A DNA stretch of 64,000 bases from Prostheceraeus crozeri (taxonomy: Eukaryota; Platyhelminthes; Polycladida; Euryleptidae), in contig CAJQUW010000909.1 of NCBI GenBank assembly GCA_907163375.1, positions 496,001 to 560,000 on the forward strand, given 5' to 3'. Positions 54,900-64,000 of this stretch are shown piece after piece; within the stretch, counting starts at the first letter, position 1; every line of letters begins with the position of its first letter. Position numbers and translations under genes: made by a program. The notes under the pieces are model-generated. The model did no database searches. It was not told the DNA's origin and saw only the letters and a list, made by a program, of their open reading frames with translations.

Positions 54900-57800
54900 T
54901 CAAAGATGATGTAATTCCAGCAAATCGTAAAAGGTGTCGCGTGACGTAGCGAAGTTTTCGATTGAAAATTCCTAGTTGTGACAGTGCCAGAGGCAAGAAT
55001 GAAGACAACTCACGGCTGAATTACACGCTGCTGACGAAATAATCCAGAATTACGAATGATGTGAGCACTTTGGACGAAAACCAGTAGGACAGCGATAGAC
55101 ACGAGGACATGCAGATTCTGATGATATACTATTTGGAGAGATTTCGACGAATAACACCAAAATAAAGGCAAGAATCACTATGTTCGCTGAAAGTAACGAG
55201 AGCAACCGACCACCGCGCACGACCACCGCGCACGACCACCGCGCATGTTCCTAACATGGATCATATAAGTGACCTTAGTGATTTATCAATGTAACTTGCA
55301 CTTTTAAATCGCTAAATCCCTAAATCTTAACACAGGGATACCTATCCTATGGTTTTAGTGATTTAGGAGTTTTGCTGTGTAATTTAGTAAACTTATGTCT
55401 CTGTCAGCATACGACTTTTAACATTCATGTAACTTGTTGAACTAAATTCACGTTGATGATGGATGATAAAATCCGTGCATTTAGTCATTTAGTAGAGTTT
55501 TCACTTGTCTGCATTTGTGAAAACGTTTTTTCCTATCACGCCTCTCACTGATTTTCTTGTTCATTGTAAATCATATCAGCAGATCATTTAACGGTTCCAA
55601 TCTGACGAACAACATTCATATCAACATTACAAACTTTGTAGAATCCCAAACCTCTATATGACCCTGTATTTCACTTAGGTTTTATTTACTCTTTGGTCAT
55701 TGTCTACCTAGAGTCCCAAGATGCTTCACATTGTAAAAGTCATACTGATGAGATTTACAGTTCTATCACCATGATAATTACAGCAAACGTAGAAGTAAAC
55801 ACATGTGAGACATGACATTAATTACATCACTTATTTCTATCCATCATCATTACCTTATGTTTAACATGATACACTTAAATCTTTCATGTCACAAATTTTT
55901 TATCACTTTTGCTTTTTGTTTTAATACTTGGTTTGTGTTACTCAAAGCTTAATAAATTTAACCAACCATTCGTCATAACACATCCGACGAATCCTACCTT
56001 GTACAAAACATCGATATTAAAGCACAAAACTGACTAATGAATGATGTTTGCATATTCCTAGCTTGCATAACAAGAAACTTTCATGCGTTGACTATTATAT
56101 ATTTTCCTAATCAACTCATTACACACCTATTATTCAAATCACTGGAATGCATACAATATATTCAACTCTTCTATTGAACATGTATCAATCACATTTCAGT
56201 TGACTGCATCAAATGTAAAGTGTATAACATAATGAGTATGTAACTATCCCTTATCAACGATATCAAACTTGTCTTATCACCATGAAATTAAGTCCTACAT
56301 TCAAAGTCATTTTATAAGGCAAACATGTGCATGATGTGTTGCATGTATTCTACAGTAAAAGAGATCGTTAATTTGTGTTAAATAAAACCTTAAATCCCTA
56401 AATCCAACCGTAGACAACCGTACCCCTTAGATTATGTACTTTAACAATTTAGCTATATCATTCACAAATGGTTAAGTTAATAAATGTAATATACATTAAC
56501 GGTTAACATTAACTTGTGTTATATGAAACCCTAAATCCCTAAATCCAACCGTAGGTAACCCTACCCCTCGGATTATGGACTTTAGGAATGTATCCATGTC
56601 ATTGACGTGTTATAAACTTGTACGACAATCAAACTTCACTTTCACAAACTTGTGTCGCGGTAAAACTATTTGACAACACTAATGCTTACATTTCATGACA
56701 CTTGTGTTTCATTAAACATCATGATCAAACTTTCTAACTATACATCAACCTGTGTCGCAGTAAAATGGTTACTTGCGCGTACGAAACTGTGAGAGTACAC
56801 AGTGACGAATTGTCAACTTGAGAATCCTTTCAGTCGCCCACGATGATCCTTCCGGTGTGATAGCAATGAGTTGTGTAGGAATCAGCTAGGTGGGAGGTCT
56901 GAGATGACGATAAGTTCCTGCATCCTTGGACAGATGCGATAGAACATTCAGTGTGTTTATACGGGTGCCAGAGATAGCGTTATCATTCATCTTTGTGTTC
57001 TACTCTATCTACCGAGTGGAGCAGCGCCACAAAAGGGCGACAGAGTGCGCTCGTGATTCTTTGTGTGCACAGGAGCGTTATATGACATCTGTTTCACTGA
57101 TAGGTTTTATGATAAACATTTTTAGCTGCTTTTGAATGGCAGCGTGTTGAATATTGCAAGCATGGTTAAATGTCAATCCGTGTGTCATTTTCACATCGTC
57201 TGTATTCGCACAGAAAATCACTTGATGCAGGTTTCAATGTTGATTCTATTATCAACGCACGATTCGTTTAGGAATGAGACACGTATTCATTTGTCAAGTA
57301 CATGAAAAGCAAACTTTGATTGTAGCCTGTAATGCTCATGGACAGTCCTAATGTAATGTTCGCTGTTTCATACTCATGAAAAAATTCCACTGACGCATCA
57401 CTCAGTCTTGATCATCCAATGACATACCATGTTTTGCTGTTTCCTACTGATGAGCGTGTTCATTACACAGACGTGTTCATTTTGTGAGTTCAATGGTCGA
57501 GTCGTTGAACTGCATCTAAGACTTATGCGTTTCTACAGATTTCTAAACTTTAAACGCGACTGCAATCTATGAAAGTTTTATCATCATAAAGTTGTTGTCA
57601 TAAAGTTTTTTACACCACGGTTCATGTTTACGAATTTCATTTGAATGTCAGAAAGTTGAAGGTAGACTATATGTTCATCTGTCTATGATGAGTGTAAACG
57701 TTCTCGCTACACAGTTCTCCTTTATTTCCCGCATAATAGTTGTGACACTTCTGTGTTTCACTTAATCTAGCAGGTTGATTTTTATCTCACGAAAGTTTTG

Positions 57801-58265
57801 AATGTTTCCTAACTCATATGCATTCGACTTACAACGCTACCTGTTATGTGTATACTTCTATGCTGTCGATGTAGAGTGCAAACACGTTTAGCACTGTCTT
57901 TATTTACAAAACAGTCTACACACGCATTCAATTTGATAAAGGCAAACAACACATTTAGTAAATCTGGTACGCTAACGAGTGTGACTGCAGAAACATTTCA
58001 TAAAACTTTTTTCAACGTTCGCTAAGTTTCACAACAGCCTGTCAAAGACTTCTTACAAACCTTATTTCAACATTTGCGTTTAGACTTTTAAGCGAACATG
58101 TGCTTCACGTATTCTACACGACCGGTTAATGCATGTGATATAAATCCCTAAATCCAACCGTAGAGGAGCCTAGCCTTAGATTATGGACTTTAGAACCCAC
58201 GCGATTCAATGTCATGGAACTAGCTCTCACACACTCAACGTTTTGACAAGACTTTACCCGGTTTT
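54900..58265. other. Gene-poor zone with recurring CCCTAAATCC motifs
   Basis: No supported genes. A three-fold 12-bp tandem (CGCGCACGACCAC) lies at 55208-55246. The phrase AAATCCCTAAATCCAACCG with TAGATTATG(G/T)ACTTTA soon after occurs near 56390, 56530 and 58140, and a weaker form near 55305, showing a dispersed repeat several hundred bases long. Single satellite-like units occur near 56620-56770. Confidence 0.6.
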
Positions 58266-59500
58266 ATAAAACATTCAACACTCTAGTACTTACTATAAGA
58301 CCTTTTAAGACTGTGAAATAATCTACACAGTGCAGTAAAACTTTCTAGTGCTGTGGTGAACACTGTTTTCATATAACATTCTAAACTCTCAGTCTCACTG
58401 CAGTAGAACACTGCTTTTAGTAAGTAAACCTGATGAAGTATTCAGCAATCTAACAGTCATGAAGTTTGAACTTTCTAATAAGGGAACTTTTGGCAACTGT
58501 CTCCAATAAACTTTCTAGCACTGTGAAAGCAAGTTACAAGACAATCTACACTGTGCAGTAAAACCTTTTCGATTAAACTTTCTAGTGCTGTGATGAGTTA
58601 GGTCAGTCATACAACTTCGATGATCAAACTTTACTTTCTCAAACGTGTGTTGTGGTAAAAACTATTTGACTACACCAACGCTAACGTTTTATGACATTTG
58701 TGTTTCATAAAACGCCATGATCAAACTTTATAACTATACATCAACCTGTGTTGCAGTAAAACTATTTGACTACACTAACGCTTGCATTTCATGACACTTG
58801 TGTTTCGTAAAACTTTGATGATCAAACTTTACTTTCTCAAACGTGTGTTGTGGTAAAAACTATTTGACTACACCAACGCTAACGTTTTATGACATTTGTG
58901 TTTCATAAAACGCCATGATCAAACTTTCTAACTATACATCAACCTGTGTTGCAGTAAAACTATTTGACTACACTAACGCTTGCATTTCATGACACTTGTG
59001 TTTCGTAAAACTTTGATGATCAAACTTTACTTTCTCAAACGTGTGTTGTGGTAAAAACTATTTGACTACACCAACGTTAACGTTTTATGACCTTTGTGTT
59101 TCATAAAACGCCATGATCAAACTTTCTAACTATACATCAACCTGTGTTGCAGTAAAACTAATTGACTACACTAAACTTTGCTTTTGCAAACCATGATACA
59201 CTTTCTTTCTGACTAGACTTACGAATAAAACTTCAATGATCAAACTTTACTTTCACAAACGGGTGTCACGGTAAAACTATTTGACTACACTAACGCTTGC
59301 ATTTCATGACACTTGTGTTTCGTAAAACTTTGATGATCAAACTTTATTTTCGCAAACGTGCGTCGCAGTAAAACTATTTGACTACACTAGCGCTAACATT
59401 TTATGACATTTGTGTTTCATAAAACCCCATGATCAAACTTTCTAACTATACATCAACCTGTGTGGCAGTAAAACTTTTGTACAACATGATACACTTTCTG
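58266..59500. repeat. Satellite array, 198-bp dimer of about 99-bp monomers
   Basis: GATGATCAAACTTTACTTTC starts at 58619, 58817 and 59015, a 198-bp period; each period has two related halves that share ATGATCAAACTTT, (G/C)AGTAAAACTATTTGACTA, CACTAACGCT, TTTCATGACA and TTGTGTTTC. The array becomes more diverged to the left (58266-58600, with CTTTCTAGTGCTGTG) and right (to about 59500). Confidence 0.85.
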
Positions 59501-61260
59501 ACGACACTCACAAGAGCTTGTTCACTAGCGAAGAGAGAAATGAGCGTGTGGTTGCGTGTGGCGCATGAATGCCCTCCCATTTCATTCCATTCATCATTTA
59601 GCCTCCATGATAGAGACAAGCAGAACGCATGGCTTATTCTCGCATGGTTGGCCAACTATCGGGAGACAAGTGCAATGGAGATTTTATGAGGTAACCTGTG
59701 GCACATCGCTAAATGTCGCCCTGGCGGTCAGAGTACAACGTTGAGATGAAAGGCAACCACTTGGAAACATGACGCAGAGAGGTTTCACAAGGATTACCAT
59801 TGCCCACGTCCCGTGCAGTACTCATCGCTACGGACTTCACCGCCGTCTCGAAAGAACACCCACCAACAGGAAGTATGACACCGAAAATCTCCGTAACTTA
59901 CATCGTCAATGACTTGATAGCCAGATATGAAAACCGGTGGAGTTATTTACAAGAGGAAACATCCCAAGTCGTTGCTTTGTTCAGCTTGATAGCAAGCCGT
60001 GATTCACCAGCGTTTTGCAATGGAGATAATTAGATGCCACCCATGAAAAGATAGCTACGTCTCAACCGATTGGCGTTCAAAGTGCTACGTTGAGAACTGT
60101 GTCAAATGCCCAATATGAGTTGCCCAAGCGGTTTCGGTCTAAAATATGACACACTCCCTTGCCACACTTATCACTACGGCATCATCCGCCGTCCCGAAGG
60201 AACACCCTGTCGGTGGAATATTACAGCAAAACTCTCCGTGTCTTGCTCGCTTTCAGTGAAAAGCTGCTTGTATCATGGTAAGACATGAGAAAACTGGCTC
60301 GTACACAATTTGACGTGGAATTTACGATTTTTGTCGTTTCCCATTGCTAACTGTAAGATAATGAAATTTGTACAAGTTTTGAATCATGAAGTACAGTCAT
60401 ATTCCTGATAGCAGATATGAAAAAGCATTACACTTAGTGACGAATTATAGGTTTGAGTGTAGTAAGTGACACTCGATCCCGTCTACAGCCCGAAAGCCTT
60501 GTACCAATCACTAGGGAAGTGAGAGATCTTCCACGATACCCGCTTTTTGCAGCTGAAGACATCATTGTCACTGCCCCGAAGTGGTAACAGCAACACCGAG
60601 CCAAAGGTAGTGATCAGTAGTTGGGATCTAGCCACTCGAAACTTCCTTAGACTTAGTCAAATTTGAAATCTGATAGCAGATTTGAACTCAGCATACTTGA
60701 AAACCTCAGACCACATGTTAAAACATAGAAAAACTGAAAATTGAGAATTTTTAAACAATTCCGCATTGTGCTACTCATACTACTTTTAAAAAATTTTATC
60801 AGTAGTAAAGACACTATCAAACTCTATCACACAAACTTTGAAGTAAGAAGATAGCTTGCATACTTCAAAAGATAGAGTCATTTGAAACCCCGATATCGGG
60901 AGCTCTGAGCGACGACCGTCGCTTACCTCTTCTTTCGAAAAAGTGATCAGACTTACGTTGCAGGGTATTATATATGCAAAGTCGAAAACTTAAAATGGCT
61001 CTATCTCCAAAAGTATTCATCGTAGCGACATGCGGTTACTTGCAATCGATTTGTCTCACAATTCTATATCAGATGACACCTCATCCATTCTCATTTGACT
61101 ATGGGAAGTGGGTGACTCAACACATGGCCATGTAACATGCCACAAGTGAAAAAATCCTGAGTGTGGGACCTCAAGTGGGAAAATTTTTGAAAAATTTCAA
61201 AGTTCCGAATTTCAACCGGACTCCTATCCCAAAACATTTTTCATCACTTTTTTGCGAGGG
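59500..61260. other. Spacer with a degenerate direct duplication
   Basis: The stretch 59800-59960 resembles 60150-60300: both have ATC(G/A)CTACGG, CCGCCGTC(T/C)CGAA and then GAACACCC and AAA(A/C)TCTCCGT. No open frame is preserved across the copies, so I read it as non-coding or long dead. Confidence 0.45.
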
Positions 61261-61261
61261 G

Positions 61262-61706
61262 GCAGGGGGGCAGGGCGACGAAAACTTTTCTCTCCGAATT
61301 CGCTGGAAACATCCTTCCTAACCCAAACTTTCACGTAGATTCCGAATCTGGCCTCCGTTTTTCCATCCGAGGCCTCCTTCATGTCGAAAAACGACTTTTC
61401 TCATCCCAAAACATCCAACACCTGCCTTTTCCAACTCTGACGTTTTCCTGCCATTTTCCTCCCTAAACCCAGGAAAATAGGACCAAACTGAGCTTTCCAC
61501 TGAATTTTTCTCACTCTTAGCTTTCAAATGAGCTATTGCATGACTTTCTACGATCTCTAACACCAAAGTTGGAAGTTTGACAGGAGGGGGGGGGGGGAGG
61601 GCGACGAAAATTTTTCTCTCCGAATTCGCTGGAAACATCTTTCCTAACCCAAATTTTCACGTAGATTCCGAATCTGGCCTCCGTTTTCCCATCCGAGGCC
61701 TCCCAG
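61262..61706. repeat. Tandem duplication, period about 326 bp, with G-runs
   Basis: A G-rich run, then GGGCGACGAAAA, TCTCCGAATTCGCTGGAAAC and CACGTAGATTCCGAATCTGG, occurs at 61262-61378 and again at 61588-61706. The second copy has a run of ten or more G. Open frames here on the minus strand only reflect the duplication. Confidence 0.8.
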
Positions 61707-61709
61707 GCG

Positions 61710-62595
61710 GCAAAATGGACCTGGTATTGACCGTATTTCGACCATTTTGACCTTCTCAGCCGGTATTTAACCCTAAATGAACACAACGGACTAAAGTAGG
61801 CTAATTAGAGGTTAATATGTCAACCCGATTAACATGTTACAAACCTACTTTTAATATCACTGATGAAAACCGGTCAATGTAAGGATCTTTTTCAGACATG
61901 GTCTATACGCTTAGCCATCGACTTCAAAAGTTGATTTGTGAGACTATATCAGATAACATCATATCATTATGATTTTATAATATAAAATATGTTGCATTTA
62001 TGCCGAAGAAGAATATCAAATACTACAAATTTGATCACAACTTAGGATCTGCATCTTGAAAAGTATGTCAAGTTAACTTTCTTTACCTGAGAGAATAATG
62101 TGATGAATTAGTAACATCCACGTAGAACTTACAATATTGATATTAAAAAATAAATAATGTTGTCTACTCGCTTGGAACAATATTACTGAATTTAATTGGC
62201 TGAACTTATGTAGATCTCTGTAACCATGGAGTTGTGACCTACTTATGTAATTATCGTACACTTTTAAATGGTGATTTCGATGACACCATGAGACTTTCCA
62301 CGAGGATTTGATTCATAACTCTTTGTGATAACTATTTACTGATAAGAAACCATGAATATTGACTACTGGCCCATCATAAATTAAGAGTAGAATAATTATG
62401 CTATGTACTTAGGTGTTAATGTTTTAAATAACTACATCCAGACACGTTATTGATACGCTTTATATATATAATTATGGTCAGATATTAATTTACCGGTAGT
62501 TATTTTCGATGATAGTAGTGTTAGTGGAGCAACTGGTAGTTTCACCTTATGGAATATCTTGGCTTCAATCATAGATCTACTGTCGAATGCCGTTG

Positions 62596-62646
<51 letters not shown>

Positions 62647-64000
62647 TGTTTGCTTTGGTATCGAAGCGTTCATGTTAATATTCCGATAATTTGGAATGTA
62701 AATATAGTATATATATAACATTCAAATTTAATTCTCGCCAAGACCAATACGTCCATTACAGAATTAAATCCCTATAACTGTTATGAAATATTTTGTATAT
62801 TTGAGTTTTCTTGAATTTGGTAATTTGAATGTATTATTTGCGATAAAGACCTGGCATGGATATGTTTGTGAGGTTTAGTTGAACCGTCAGTATCCATACA
62901 TTTTAAGCGTACTATACACGGAAGACTTTTACAAGACCAGGCAGGGAGCGCAAGATAGCGCGCTGGAACAAAAACACTTGGATTTTGCACGAGGGCGCGC
63001 CGGGATTCCTTGTTATTGCCTATCGCTACAGTAGTCGTTCATTCCGGATCATCATCGTTTTTCTTTTATGTTTGATTTGTTAATTGAAATTGTTATGAAC
63101 TTGATAAAAAGTAATTAATTCTTAAATTCTTGTTTTACAATATTTTCAGGGATAAGATTTGTCCGCCGATAGGTGGTTTTCCGCCAGGGCCCCTTAACAG
63201 CATTCTCATCCCTCTATTTGGCATGATAAATCATAAAATATTCATTTGCCTTCCTCAAACGTCGACACCAGACTGCCTGATTGTCATCTTAACATAAGGA
63301 CACGCCGGATTGTGCGCCTGAAATTCAAGCAGGCTCGCACCGCGTGGTGGCTTCCCAGTATAAAATAAACCACTATATCACGGCGCGCCGATAAGTGTTC
63401 TATTCTTCGAAAATTTTGGAATTAATCTAGGTAATCATGTAAAGAATCAAGTCGAGCCAGATTGTCCCTTGTTACGAACCACATAACATAAAATGAACTA
63501 TTGAACCAGTTGCATAATTTCGGCTCTGAAGTTAGCAATAAGTATTTAAAAATCTTGAATATATAGACCTAGTTAAGATAACCGTAACATAGGCATAATT
63601 CGTTATCAGGGATAAACTGTCTTATTTATATATAAGTAGGCTTCTATTACTAGTATTGTCATAGCCTAATTTTTTCTTTTGTTATTTACTGTTAACATAT
63701 ATATTAGATCATAAGTATTGAATATCGACAGATAATAACTGCAAAATGATATTTTCGTCTTGTAGGTGTTCAGTTCACATTTTAAATAAATAGGCCTACA
63801 TCGAAACACGTTATTGACATGATGACTTGTTTGTACGGTTGTTGTTTAGCAAGTAGGCCTAATACGGTACTGGTTTTATGATGAAAATGGACTCAAGTTA
63901 TAGTCTATTAGAGCCTATTCAAATTATAGTCGAGCGGGGTAAAAAAACGGGACAAATTCGATAAACACTTAACGGTATATATCTCGGTGAATATAATTCC
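61710..64000. other. Right-end spacer
   Basis: No supported gene. An acceptor-like TTTACAATATTTTCAG ends at 63149 and is followed by a 50-codon open stretch to a TAA at 63294. I have no protein match or polyadenylation evidence for it, so I list it only as a possibility. Confidence 0.4.
62599..62642. repeat. (AT)n microsatellite
   Basis: About 44 bp of uninterrupted AT dinucleotides. Confidence 0.95.

Noticed and set aside
61318..61786. Minus-strand frames with proline runs
   Set aside because: They come from the G-run and the 326-bp tandem duplication, and the two copies are not read in the same frame.
63150..63294. Possible terminal exon after an acceptor-like site
   Set aside because: Only a 50-codon open stretch with no protein match and no convincing polyadenylation signal nearby. 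A pyrimidine tract plus AG occurs often by chance in AT-rich DNA.
1..64000. Endogenous virus
   Set aside because: Reverse transcriptases here are of LINE type, with AP endonuclease or GIY-YIG companions. I saw no LTRs, gag, envelope or viral capsid-like frames.

Overview
This window is nuclear DNA of an animal. Genes have GT-AG introns, the sequence is AT-rich, and most of it is transposable-element debris of kinds typical of aquatic invertebrates: CR1/L2-type LINEs, Penelope-like GIY-YIG remnants, Tc1/mariner, hAT, piggyBac, pogo/Tigger and MITEs. There are no bacterial operons, ribosome binding sites or CRISPR arrays. Nothing fixes the phylum. A marine invertebrate (echinoderm, hemichordate, mollusc or similar) is my best guess from the repeat spectrum only.

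Host genes are few. At 2696-2893 (+) there is the last exon of a gene entering from the left, possibly an ASH/MSP-domain ciliary protein. At 9606-15069 (+) there is a complete four-exon MFS transporter of the SLC46 (proton-coupled folate transporter-like) family, 485 codons by my splice model. On the minus strand, exon-like pieces at 31996-32238 and 34694-34857 look like two paralogous terminal exons of an unidentified protein.

Layout. 1-9.6 kb: the last exon, a fold-back carrying a GIY-YIG endonuclease remnant (3365-4075), a dispersed repeat (E1), a hairpin MITE and a second repeat (E2). 9.6-16 kb: the SLC46 gene, with a dead LINE and a hAT-type MITE in intron 3 and a second MITE copy just downstream. 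18.35-21.93 kb: a piggyBac element with TTAA duplications, an internally deleted transposase and seven copies of a 15-bp palindrome near its ends. 22.2-26.5 kb: an intron-containing, decayed hAT element of the ZMYM1/DUF4371 type with an exact 8-bp target duplication. 27.0-30.8 and 37.9-41.8 kb: two near-identical copies of a 3.8-3.9 kb segment holding a tRNA-like gene, an RFX X-box-like site and a dead reverse transcriptase. 31-37.4 kb: a 98-bp tandem array, MITEs and a fold-back with a MITE inside one arm. 41.8-47.5 kb: E1 and E2 again, a pogo/Tigger fragment, two LINE fragments, two tandem tRNA-like units and a piggyBac-like MITE. 47.5-54.8 kb: one CR1/L2-like LINE on the minus strand, split at a TA by a 3,668-bp Tc1-bounded composite insertion. 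55-64 kb: gene-poor, with a 99-bp-monomer satellite, other tandem duplications and AT microsatellites.

The strongest observations are the composite Tc1 insertion (both outer ends are 3' ends of the same family, and its removal restores the LINE reading frame), the palindrome clusters inside the piggyBac ends, the filled and empty MITE site in the two arms of one fold-back, and a 6-bp microhomology at the breakpoint of the segmental duplication. I do not see a new multi-gene biochemical system. The interest lies in transposon architecture and rearrangement history.
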